Assembly (NCBI GenBank): GCA_025355875.1
Contig: JANXYV010000115.1
Coordinates: forward strand, 38,000-101,999
Length of the DNA stretch: 64,000 nucleotides
Direction: 5' to 3'
Origin: Prolixibacteraceae bacterium
Lineage (GTDB): Bacteria > Bacteroidota > Bacteroidia > Bacteroidales > Prolixibacteraceae
Shown here one piece after another: positions 54,549 to 62,780 of the stretch. Below the pieces are notes generated by a model, which was given only the letters and a program-made list of their open reading frames with translations, made no database searches and was not told where the DNA came from. Made by a program: the position numbers and the translations under genes. Position 1 is the first letter of the stretch. Each line of letters starts with the position of its first letter.

Positions 54549-56222
54549 TTATTTCGAATATACAGCCACTTCATTTCCATTCAAATGCCTGACGGTTAGC
54601 ACGCCACCATTTTCAAACGGCTTCCATGACCAACCTTCTTCTGTTTGGGCATTTGTTTCAGGGATTGGTATTTTATTGATTGTGACTTCCTCTGGTTTGC
54701 CTGTCAGCCGGATGATTTCAGTTGCTTTTTGGTCAAAAGTACGGTAATCGACCAAAGTCTTTTTTATTTTTTCCGGAGGAACCGGTCCGTTGTAAAATTT
54801 GTTGATGTTGGGCTGATATTCGGCATGTTGAATTACTGATGTTGAACTCAGCAAATGATTTTGATCGGCAGGCGCCAGTTCGGGCCGCCAGGCCATTGCT
54901 CGCAGGAAATGCCTGACATAATCGCCGTATCCATCGGTCATCCAGACTTCGTCGCATGGGTAGCAGTTTTTGCCATCGGCATCAACCATGTAGGTCGCCC
55001 AATTCAGGGTGAGAATGGCATTTTTAACTGCTGAACTGTCGCCCGAAAGCTTTGCATACTGAAGATTGGCAGAGGCTTGTCTGGAACTGTGGCTGTTTCC
55101 GGGAACCCTGTAAGCAGTTTGTTCATTCACCACCACCACGCCGTATTTTTCCCACTCGTGGTTCCCAAGTGTTTTGAATACCCAATCGAAAATTTCTTTC
55201 ACATCGGTTTTCCAGTTCGGAAAATATTCCTGATGGTTCATCATGAACTGTGCAAATGTAATGGCATTGATCTGAGTGTCGCTCCAACCCGGAACATCTT
55301 CGAAAAATGGTCCCCATTTGTTGGTTTTTAGCGGGTAGTTTTTCATCCAGCTCAGCAGAGTTTCAAAGGCTTTCTGATACTTTTCGGTTTCACCGGTTTT
55401 GAGCTCAATCAGGTTCATGAAGAGTTCCATCGTTGGCGCCCAGTTGCTGGTATAGCTGCTGAGCTGATCGTCTTTGCCATCACCCGAATTATTTTTTAGT
55501 TTACCAATTTCGCCTGAAATTGCATTTACTTTAAAAGGTAGCGGAGAATTATTTTCATCGCCCTCTTTGATGTAATTAGCCAGCGTATTGGCAATATTTA
55601 TTGCTGCATTCAGATAGCGCTTGTCAGTTACATTGGGATATTGGGTGGTATTGGTCATTTTAAACAGTTTGACCAGTTCGAACCCTAACGAACCAGCTTT
55701 ATCTGGCTGGGTAAAGCCAGGACCGATTACCATATCACCGTCATACATTCCGGAGTAAATCAGGGTATTGTATGGATATGGAATATTTGGCCAGGCTGCA
55801 TCGGCAGGCGAAAGTGAATGACTCAGGTAGTAATCGGCCAGGTAATTCATTTCCGACTTCACTGCTTCGTTACCGGAATATCCGTAATATAGACTCCAGG
55901 AGGATAAAGCCATAGCAAACTGGTCGCCGCCAATTCCCCGCTTGTCGTTCAAATCGCCCCGCCAAACCTGGTGGTTCATGTAGTAGGGCAGACCGTTTTT
56001 GTCGGTTCGCATGGTATTCCAGAAATTCCATACCTGATTAATAACAAAATCAAAGGATATGCCTGGATCGGCAGAGTACCATGGTAAAATGGTATTATCG
56101 GTTGAATTTTCAGCGATCTCATGATAGAGCAGTTTCTCTCCGGTGAGTTTGGTCTTTTGAGCAAATCCGGAAGTCGTGAAGCTTAAAATTAATATAATGA
56201 AGATGTTGCGTCTTTGATTCAT
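54549..56222 (-). CDS. Unknown secreted (alpha/alpha)-barrel-like protein
   Basis: A 557-residue exported protein (signal peptide about 1-21). Long helical segments with conserved aromatic and acidic residues (FDFVINQVWNFWNTMRTD; GIGGDQFAMALSSWSLYYGY; NHQEYFPNWKTDVKEIFDWV) suggest an (alpha/alpha)6 barrel, the fold of several lyases and unsaturated glucuronyl hydrolases. I cannot place it in a family. It is the first gene of the run down to rhaD. A decayed gene fragment lies directly upstream. Confidence 0.62.
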   Translation of the reverse strand: MNQRRNIFIILILSFTTSGFAQKTKLTGEKLLYHEIAENSTDNTILPWYSADPGISFDFVINQVWNFWNTMRTDKNGLPYYMNHQVWRGDLNDKRGIGGDQFAMALSSWSLYYGYSGNEAVKSEMNYLADYYLSHSLSPADAAWPNIPYPYNTLIYSGMYDGDMVIGPGFTQPDKAGSLGFELVKLFKMTNTTQYPNVTDKRYLNAAINIANTLANYIKEGDENNSPLPFKVNAISGEIGKLKNNSGDGKDDQLSSYTSNWAPTMELFMNLIELKTGETEKYQKAFETLLSWMKNYPLKTNKWGPFFEDVPGWSDTQINAITFAQFMMNHQEYFPNWKTDVKEIFDWVFKTLGNHEWEKYGVVVVNEQTAYRVPGNSHSSRQASANLQYAKLSGDSSAVKNAILTLNWATYMVDADGKNCYPCDEVWMTDGYGDYVRHFLRAMAWRPELAPADQNHLLSSTSVIQHAEYQPNINKFYNGPVPPEKIKKTLVDYRTFDQKATEIIRLTGKPEEVTINKIPIPETNAQTEEGWSWKPFENGGVLTVRHLNGNEVAVYSK

Positions 56223-56273
56223 GATGTTTTGGTTATTTTAGTGGGAAAATTAACGTTAATTTTGGTACTGAGC

Positions 56274-56520
56274 TCATCCGTTCAATTTGGTTGCATCGAA
56301 TCCATGGGAAACTGAAAATGGCATCAATCCTCCCACCACTTGAATATCTTTAAACAGGATGTTGCCCACCTTTCCCCTAAATTGACTGAGATATTCTTTC
56401 TTTTTCAGGAAATTTCTGAATGCCGGGAAAGGCGGCTTCAAGATAATAATTTTTGGTAAACTTCGAACCACGAAAAGGTTCAACAACAGGAACCGTTTTA
56501 TCCAATTCTACAGGACCGGG
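56274..56520 (-). pseudogene. Decayed fragment of a beta-helix-type protein gene
   Basis: Two short frames together look like the C-terminal part of a glycan-active protein. One, about 56520-56390, reads VELDKTVPVVEPFRGSKFTK; the other, to 56274, reads QFRGKVGNILFKDIQVVGG and ends in ATKLNG and a stop. The join needs a frame change near 56390. NILFKDIQVVGG is typical of right-handed beta-helix turns. There is no start or signal peptide. It fills most of the 319-base gap between two genes of the cluster. The reading as a relic is moderate. Confidence 0.4.
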
Positions 56521-56541
56521 GAGTGAGGAGGAAGAATCCGG

Positions 56542-57417
56542 CTACTTTTTCTTTCGCAAAGCAATCACATTCGGAATCTCGCGGAAATGATCGTTGTTGT
56601 CGTTATCGCAGGAATTCGACACATAACTACCGTATTTGGCAATTACAGTGTCGCCGGTATTCATATAGAAACTGGTTTCGGGTCCGCCTTCCAGATAAAC
56701 AGTGGTACGAATATCGACCGGCAAACCTTTTAAAAACCTGATCATGGTTCGGTGGGTATAGGGCGATCGGGTAAAAATAACATAAAGGTTGCCTTCGGCA
56801 TCGGTGGCAGTGATAACCATGCTGCACGACTGATCGGGGCGTTTTGAGAATTCCATTTCTTCACCCTGGCAGCTGATCATGCGCATTCCCTGACACAGCG
56901 AATGGTATTGTTGTTTTACCTTTTCCCAGTCCTGACAGGTGATGTCGATGATTTCAAAGGGTGGTTTCAGCTTGTCTTTCGGGTGCATGGCCAGCATCGC
57001 ATTGAAATAGTTGCTTTTGACCGGGTTATTCACATGCTTGAAATTCTTCATGTAGCCTTTGTTCGACTGCATCCGGTTGTATTTGTACATCCCCGCATTG
57101 ATGATGATGTTTTGGTCGAATTCGCTTGCCCATTCTGGAGCGGTACGCGGATGTCTGCCCTTCTCGGAAGCTGTCAGGAACTGAAAATCGAATTTCCAGG
57201 CATCTATTTTCAGAATACTCAGCTTCGAATCGTTTACCACCGATTTTTCCGGAGCGTCGAGTTCAGCGTATTGCAAACCATCCATCAGGTTTTTCCAGTG
57301 TATTTCACTGATCCACCTGGTCTGTGCCATCGAAGTGATGGAAATCAGGATGAAAAATACGCCCAGCGGGAGGTAAATTCTTCCATGGATGGTGTTGGCT
57401 AATCTTGATCTACACAT
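56542..57417 (-). CDS. Phosphodiester glycosidase (NAGPA-type) family protein
   Basis: A 291-residue exported protein with a signal peptide (about 10-31, ending SITSMAQ). The domain matches the phosphodiester glycosidase/DUF2233 family: QNIIINAGMYKYN near the start, CSMVITATDAEGNLYVIFTRSP, and VYLEGGPETSFY near the end with the conserved Glu-Gly-Gly. Mammalian NAGPA removes GlcNAc from phosphodiesters; bacterial members often act on exopolysaccharide or wall glycans. ATG at 57417 overlaps the upstream gene's stop by 8 bases, which argues for translational coupling; the frame is open to 57582. Confidence 0.75.
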   Translation of the reverse strand: MCRSRLANTIHGRIYLPLGVFFILISITSMAQTRWISEIHWKNLMDGLQYAELDAPEKSVVNDSKLSILKIDAWKFDFQFLTASEKGRHPRTAPEWASEFDQNIIINAGMYKYNRMQSNKGYMKNFKHVNNPVKSNYFNAMLAMHPKDKLKPPFEIIDITCQDWEKVKQQYHSLCQGMRMISCQGEEMEFSKRPDQSCSMVITATDAEGNLYVIFTRSPYTHRTMIRFLKGLPVDIRTTVYLEGGPETSFYMNTGDTVIAKYGSYVSNSCDNDNNDHFREIPNVIALRKKK

Positions 57418-58528
57418 TACTGAAGTCGAATCTTGAGTTCTTAAAGGGGAACAACTCAAACAATTCTCCGGAATAATAGAATTCGTAGGCCACTGAGCCA
57501 AAAGAATATAGTTTTCCCTTGATGTTGATTCCTGATCCGCCAACCACCGGGTTTTCTTTGGGAATGGATGCTTCGTAACCAATATTATACAAGGTGGCTA
57601 ATATTTCGGGACGGTCGCCGATCGGAAAGCCCGATCGTTCCCATTGCAGCTTCATCTGCTTAATGTTGATAGCTGCATACAGGTATGAATAAAAATGGTT
57701 GTCGTACGTGGTCAGGCGTTTGAATCTTTCCTGTGAAACGTTTTGAGTCTTGAAATCGAGAAGGTTTTCATATTTTTCACCAAGATAGAAAAGGGAGGAC
57801 CGGTCTTTCATATTTTTTTCAATGGTTTGGGCGGTTGGAATTTTAATTCCGGTTACGCCCAATGAAAAAGTAGCTTCGACTGAAAGGATTTTCAACGGAC
57901 CGATCCATTTTTTGTAGGCTTCGCGGCTCGAATTAAACAATCTGATTTGTTCGCCAACCAATACTGAAACGATTAAACGTGGTTCAACACCGGTTAAAAC
58001 GGCTGCAGAATCGATCAGCTTTTTATCTTTTGCCACAGCCAGTTTGAAATCCTGCCATTCCTTGATGTTCATCCACTCAAAAACACTTTTTGTGTTGAGC
58101 TTTTCCAGTTCAGCGTTCCCTGCTCCGATATAGGAATTTACTTCGGAATGGTATTCAGCATTATCCTGCATATGCAGGTCAACTGCCTCGATCATTCGTT
58201 CTGCTTCCTTTAGGTTATGGCTTATATAATAGGCATTCTGAATGTAGTAGGCATTGGTTGGGAAATATTTGTTCAGCACAGTAAGCTTTTGAAGTAACTG
58301 GACTTCGCTCATATTGATGGTGGCCGAATCCTTTTCAGCGCCGTTCCCATACTTGTCTTTGATCTCCTGAAAATACCGGTCGTTCAGGTCGGCCACTCCC
58401 GGATCGTTGGTCAGGTGCAATTTGACGGCAAAAAACGCAATTGTTAAAATCAGCCCGATAAGGGCAAAAATACCCGCAAATCCATATCCTAAAACCTTCA
58501 AAATCTTGCGGAAACCACTATTTTTCAT
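57410..58528 (-). CDS. Membrane-anchored protein of unknown function
   Basis: A 372-residue protein with one N-terminal membrane anchor (about 12-36) and a large helical part outside. VLTGVEPRLIVSVLVGEQIRLF and a following LGVTGIKIPTAQTIEKN segment recall the goose-lysozyme-like or lytic transglycosylase-like helical cores, but I cannot confirm a catalytic Glu by family alignment. Its stop overlaps the start of the NAGPA-type gene, so the two should work together, perhaps in envelope glycan turnover. Confidence 0.6.
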   Translation of the reverse strand: MKNSGFRKILKVLGYGFAGIFALIGLILTIAFFAVKLHLTNDPGVADLNDRYFQEIKDKYGNGAEKDSATINMSEVQLLQKLTVLNKYFPTNAYYIQNAYYISHNLKEAERMIEAVDLHMQDNAEYHSEVNSYIGAGNAELEKLNTKSVFEWMNIKEWQDFKLAVAKDKKLIDSAAVLTGVEPRLIVSVLVGEQIRLFNSSREAYKKWIGPLKILSVEATFSLGVTGIKIPTAQTIEKNMKDRSSLFYLGEKYENLLDFKTQNVSQERFKRLTTYDNHFYSYLYAAINIKQMKLQWERSGFPIGDRPEILATLYNIGYEASIPKENPVVGGSGINIKGKLYSFGSVAYEFYYSGELFELFPFKNSRFDFSNV

Positions 58529-58557
58529 CTCTTGAAAACCCTCCTGTCTATTTGGCG

Positions 58558-58565
58558 CAAATGTA
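58558..58565 (-). promoter_or_regulatory. Promoter box for the two-gene operon 58528-56542
   Basis: Reads TACATTTG on the minus strand, an exact TAnnTTTG match, 30 bases before the start of the membrane protein gene. On the other strand, TACCTTCG near 58640 is one mismatch from the box and may serve the M23 gene. Confidence 0.5.
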
Positions 58566-58692
58566 TAAAAAGGTGTTATAGTTTGTTAAAATGACTATGC
58601 CTTTTAGCAGAAATGGTGGAAATAAATAATGATAATGTTACCTTCGTACCCCGTTCAAATTTTTGAGCTAAGTATTAACCCAAATTTTGAAA

Positions 58693-59598
58693 ATGAATTT
58701 ACGTACCCTGACCTTTGCCTTGAGCTTGATTTTTTCCATCACTTGCCTTGCGCAACCAACACTTCGGGATACCACGGTTATGGTTATTCAGGAAAGCGAA
58801 ATGGATTCTTTACTCAAGACGTTTGAATGTGTTCATAGCGATTCGCTGTTGTCGCTCGACGAAATTCTCTATAAAAACATCTGGAGCTGCAGCCAGATCA
58901 AATATCCGGAAAATACACAACCTGGTAAAAATGACACCATATCCTTAGCTTTTATCAGCGCTCACGATCAGCAATTTGTCATGCCTGTAAAAGGACCCGT
59001 TCTTTCCAAATTTGGTATCCGTCATGGACGTATGCACACCGGAATCGATATCCGGCTCAACTCGGGCGATACGGTTCGCAGTGCTTTCGATGGTCGGGTC
59101 AGACTTGCCAAGCGGTTCAGCGGATATGGGAACCTGGTTCTGGTGAGGCATAATAATGGATTGGAAACCATATACGGTCACTTAAAAGCAATCAAGGTAA
59201 AAGTTAATGACAGTATTAAAGCCGGTGATTTAATTGGTTTGGGTGGCCGAACCGGACGGGCAACCTGCAATCACCTCCATTTCGAAACCCGTTTGTTTGG
59301 ACAGGCGTTTGATTCGAACAAATACATTGATTTTGATACCTTTACTCTCAAAGCCGACAAAATATTTTATGCCAACAAACGTTTCGAGACCGATAAATCC
59401 AACTTCAAAAAGAAACCTTCGCCTGCAGAATTGGATATGCTGGCTGCTGCAGGAGCCAAAAAACATGTGATCAGGCAAGGCGACACCCTTTCAACCATTG
59501 CCAGAAAATACCGCACTTCGGTGAATAAGATTTGCACCACCAACCACATTACCTCCAAAACCACCTTGAAAGTCGGAAAAGTATTACGAATTAGCTAG
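58693..59598 (+). CDS. M23-family peptidase with LysM domain
   Basis: A 301-residue exported peptidoglycan hydrolase (signal peptide about 1-20, ending CLAQP). The M23 zinc site is complete: His115 and Asp119 in MHTGIDI, and His194-x-His196 in NHLHFE. The fold includes the GYGNLVLVRHNNGLETIYGH strand. Residues about 258-301 form a LysM domain (IRQGDTLSTIARKYRTS) that binds peptidoglycan. It may open stem-peptide crosslinks during growth or division. ATG at 58693 is preferred over TTG at 58687. It is divergent from the membrane protein gene. Confidence 0.92.
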   Translation: MNLRTLTFALSLIFSITCLAQPTLRDTTVMVIQESEMDSLLKTFECVHSDSLLSLDEILYKNIWSCSQIKYPENTQPGKNDTISLAFISAHDQQFVMPVKGPVLSKFGIRHGRMHTGIDIRLNSGDTVRSAFDGRVRLAKRFSGYGNLVLVRHNNGLETIYGHLKAIKVKVNDSIKAGDLIGLGGRTGRATCNHLHFETRLFGQAFDSNKYIDFDTFTLKADKIFYANKRFETDKSNFKKKPSPAELDMLAAAGAKKHVIRQGDTLSTIARKYRTSVNKICTTNHITSKTTLKVGKVLRIS

Positions 59599-59609
59599 TG
59601 TCAAATGGT

Positions 59610-61955
59610 TTATTCAACGCCAATTTCACTTACTGCCAGCCAACACGGTTTTCCTTCTCCGGAGTGACCTTTCGGACATTTTCCCAGGTTTTGTGCCACA
59701 ATTTTTACGAAGCTGGCAGGTATCGTATCAAAAGTAGCAGTGAACTCCTTCAATTGAATTTCCGGAGAAAGTGGGTCAATATCGTTTACTGCTTCTGCCA
59801 CTTTCCTGAAATTGATGCCATCTGGCGAAACGTAAAATTCAATTTTTTTCGGAAAGAAAATCCACGAACCGGCATCTTGCAGGCAAGCCACCGAAAAGCG
59901 GTGAACTTCCGCTTTTTTCTGAAGATCGACAACAAGTTCCATGTTATTGCCTTCCCATCCCATCCAACTGCCATCCGAAAAGTTTTTTCCTCCTGCAATA
60001 CCGTCAACCAGCGTATATTCCCCCGAACCCGACACTTTTTTGCTGCACAGGATCAGATATTTGATGGGTTTTCCGGTGGCATTATTCACGATGAAGGTCT
60101 GGCTAAACGGTTTTTTGGAAGAATTCCCGCTTGCAAAAGAGATTGCTTTAATAGTCGACGTTTTATCAATGAAAATGGGCACTGAATACACCGGTGACAG
60201 ATTGGTTGGCTCGGACCCATCGGTGGTAAAATGGATCTCAGTTCCCGGAAATTCGCTGGTCAACGCAACTTCCACCTTTTTTTTCTCCGGATTGAACTGC
60301 GATTTGGACGTGATATTGAAAACGCTCTGAGAATAATTGATACCAAGTTCATCATAGCGAGTCATAAACTGCTGAATTCTCCTCGAAAAATCTTCCCAGT
60401 TCCGGCTTTCCTTCGGGCTCCACAAAACTTCGGCCATCGCAGCCAGGCGTGGAAAAGACATATATTCAGCATGCTTCAGGTTCGGAACATATTCGGTCCA
60501 TAAATTGGCCTGCCCGCCCAGGATGTGTTTGGCTTCTTCGGAATTCAAATCTTTGGGGACCGGATTGAAACTATACACTTTGCTCAGGGGTAAATATCCG
60601 CCGATTCCCGGTGGTTCCTGATCCATCTGTCCCTGATAATAATCGATGTAGCAATCCGAAGTCGGAGTCATTACCACATCGTGGCCCTGACGGGCAGCAT
60701 CAATTCCGCCCTGAATTCCGCGCCAGCTCATGACGGTCGCCTTGGGTGGAAGTCCGCCTTCCAGAATTTCGTCCCAGCCCAGCAGTACCCGGCCTTTCGA
60801 GTTGATAAACTTTTCGATCCGTTTAATAAAATAGCTTTGGAGTTCACCAACATCTTTCAATTCTTCCGTTTTAATCCTTTTTCTGCATTTGGGGCATTTC
60901 TCCCATTCGGTTTTGGTCGCTTCGTCGCCACCAACATGTATGTATTTCGAAGGAAAGAGGTCAATCACTTCGCTCAGCACATTTTCCAGAAACGAAAACG
61001 TAGAATCATTTCCGGCGCAATAAATATCGGTTATTGGCCAAACTCCGCCAGGAAGCACGGTAAACGGGCCTCCGGAACAGGAATATTGCGGATAGGCAGC
61101 CAGAGCCGCGGTTGCATGAGCTGGCATTTCGATCTCAGGAACGATGGTAATGAAACGTTTTTGTGCATAAGCAATTATTTCCCTGAGGTCGTCCTGAGTA
61201 TAAAATCCGCCATAGGTTGCTTTTTCTCCAGCCTGCAGTTTAGGACGGGCGTTCCAGTTTTTATCCTCACGATCGACCCGCCAGGCGCCTGTTTGAGTCA
61301 GTTTCGGATATTTTTTAATTTCGATTCGCCATCCCTGATCGTCGGTCAGGTGCAGGTGAAGCGTATTGATTTTGTGCAGGGCCAGATTATCGATCATCCG
61401 GAGAACATCCTCTTTGGGAAAGAAGTGCCGCGCCACATCGAGCATGTAACCACGCCATTTAAATTCCGGACCATCCGAAATGCTGACTGCCGGAACCAGC
61501 CATTCAAAGTCTTTTTGGATTGAATTCCGTTCGTATTCTTCGGGCAGCAGTTGCCGGATAGTTTGCATGGCATAAAAGAACCCGGCTGGTTTGGCGGCTT
61601 TGATCTGGATTCGGTCTTTCTGAACGACCAGCGAATAGGCTTCCGGATCCATCAGAATTTCGGTTTTGAAATTCACCTGGTTGGAACCTTCGTTTCCGCC
61701 TACGATTATCTGCAGTTTCCATCCTGAGACTTTTTCGAAGCGCTCAGCAAATTGCCTGGCAATCATTTCCTGATCAACCGTTTCGACCACCAGTTTTGTG
61801 TTTTTCTTAAACAGGAATGACGATTCTCCCACAGTCATTTCCCTGACCTGCGGAATGAGCGAAATTTCTTTTTCTGTGAAGGTTTTATTTGGCTTGCAGC
61901 TCCAGAACGAAGCACAGCAAAGGAAAACCAGGATTGCGGAAATGCTCTGTTTCAT
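59610..61955 (-). CDS. GH20 beta-N-acetylhexosaminidase lipoprotein
   Basis: Removes terminal beta-GlcNAc or GalNAc. The 781-residue lipoprotein (lipobox ending SFWSC, Cys20) has an N-terminal GH20b domain, a TIM barrel with the catalytic Asp-Glu pair in VGGDEATKTEW near residue 344, HLHLTDDQGWRIEI, and a C-terminal part with a chitobiase-like Ig domain (LTSEFPGTEIHFTTDGSEPT) and a discoidin-like module. It is convergent with the M23 gene, 11 bases away. It fits glycan scavenging or peptidoglycan and chitin turnover. Confidence 0.93.
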   Translation of the reverse strand: MKQSISAILVFLCCASFWSCKPNKTFTEKEISLIPQVREMTVGESSFLFKKNTKLVVETVDQEMIARQFAERFEKVSGWKLQIIVGGNEGSNQVNFKTEILMDPEAYSLVVQKDRIQIKAAKPAGFFYAMQTIRQLLPEEYERNSIQKDFEWLVPAVSISDGPEFKWRGYMLDVARHFFPKEDVLRMIDNLALHKINTLHLHLTDDQGWRIEIKKYPKLTQTGAWRVDREDKNWNARPKLQAGEKATYGGFYTQDDLREIIAYAQKRFITIVPEIEMPAHATAALAAYPQYSCSGGPFTVLPGGVWPITDIYCAGNDSTFSFLENVLSEVIDLFPSKYIHVGGDEATKTEWEKCPKCRKRIKTEELKDVGELQSYFIKRIEKFINSKGRVLLGWDEILEGGLPPKATVMSWRGIQGGIDAARQGHDVVMTPTSDCYIDYYQGQMDQEPPGIGGYLPLSKVYSFNPVPKDLNSEEAKHILGGQANLWTEYVPNLKHAEYMSFPRLAAMAEVLWSPKESRNWEDFSRRIQQFMTRYDELGINYSQSVFNITSKSQFNPEKKKVEVALTSEFPGTEIHFTTDGSEPTNLSPVYSVPIFIDKTSTIKAISFASGNSSKKPFSQTFIVNNATGKPIKYLILCSKKVSGSGEYTLVDGIAGGKNFSDGSWMGWEGNNMELVVDLQKKAEVHRFSVACLQDAGSWIFFPKKIEFYVSPDGINFRKVAEAVNDIDPLSPEIQLKEFTATFDTIPASFVKIVAQNLGKCPKGHSGEGKPCWLAVSEIGVE

Positions 61956-62071
61956 AGTGAAAAGTTACGCTTTTGGAAGTACCAAGATAGGATATTTTTC
62001 GTTTAGCAATTAATAGTCCAATTGAGAAAGAATAATAAATCGTAACTTCGTATTTTATATTTTTTTATAAG

Positions 62072-62452
62072 ATGTTTGATATAGGAAAGCAAATTGACTA
62101 TTGGAGCAATGGCGCTGATAGCGATTATGAAACTGCAGAACTCTTGATTTAAGGTAAAAAGTATCTTGAAGGATTATTCTTTTGCCACCTGACGATTGAA
62201 AAAATGATAAAAGCTTTAGTCGTTAAGAAGACTCGGGAATTGGCTCCTAAATCGCATAATCTTGCATATTTGGCAGAGCTTGCTGCACTTGAACTGACCG
62301 GTGAACAGTCTGTTTTTATAGCAATATTGATGAAATATCAGATGGAAGGCAGATACCCTGATTATTATCCAAAAATGCCTGCTTTAGAAGTTATCCATGA
62401 TTATTTACAAAAGTCTAAAACTTTAAAAGAATGTCTCAGATCGAAGTTATAA
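62072..62452 (-). other. No gene on the minus strand; see plus-strand HEPN pseudogene
   Basis: The minus strand here has no ORF that I can support; the coding signal is on the plus strand and is described in the next entry. Confidence 0.3.
62072..62452 (+). pseudogene. HEPN-domain protein gene interrupted by a stop codon
   Basis: An ATG at 62072 begins IDYWSNGADSDYETAELLI, a typical HEPN start, but TAA at 62150-62152 (codon 27) interrupts the frame. The same frame continues with YLEGLFFCHLTIEKMIKAL and carries the HEPN RNase motif Arg55-x6-His62 (RELAPKSH) to a stop at 62452; the full length would be 126 codons. HEPN proteins paired with MNT nucleotidyltransferases are toxin-antitoxin modules. 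A single base change, such as CAA to TAA, would explain the stop. Restart at ATG 62204 would give an 82-residue fragment that still has the R-x6-H motif. Confidence 0.75.
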
Positions 62453-62751
62453 ATATTCTAAATACCTATATTCAGGTTTTGAAACAAGCCGGAATAAACA
62501 TCGAAAAAGCTTTCTTATACGGAAGCTATGCGCGAAATGAGGCCAACGAAAACAGTGATATCGACGTGATGCTTATTTCGTCGATGTTTGATACCGACGA
62601 TGATTATGTACTTTCCAAACCTTGGATCTATTCCAATAAAGTGGATCACCGCATTGAACCAATCTCTGTCGGATTATTCAGGTTTTACTCTGATGATGCT
62701 TCGCCAATCGTCGAATTGGTTCGTCAAACCGGACTGGAGATTCAAATCTGA
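62431..62751 (+). CDS. MNT-type nucleotidyltransferase (antitoxin of HEPN-MNT module)
   Basis: A 106-residue minimal nucleotidyltransferase. The signature GSYARNEANENSDIDVML (31-48) gives Gly-Ser and the catalytic Asp43 and Asp45. In HEPN-MNT systems such proteins inactivate the HEPN RNase by adding AMP to a tyrosine near its active site. The start overlaps the HEPN reading frame by 22 bases, the usual arrangement. The antitoxin gene is intact while its partner has a stop codon. Confidence 0.85.
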   Translation: MSQIEVINILNTYIQVLKQAGINIEKAFLYGSYARNEANENSDIDVMLISSMFDTDDDYVLSKPWIYSNKVDHRIEPISVGLFRFYSDDASPIVELVRQTGLEIQI

Positions 62752-62780
62752 TTATTGGGTCCATTTTTCCTTGCAACTTC

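Noticed and set aside
60681..61523. Plus-strand open frame of 280 codons inside the GH20 gene
   Set aside because: Antisense to the hexosaminidase barrel including its catalytic motif; no signal or domain of its own.
62072..62452. A gene on the minus strand in this interval
   Set aside because: No supported minus-strand ORF exists; the low-confidence feature entry for this strand only records that nothing was found.
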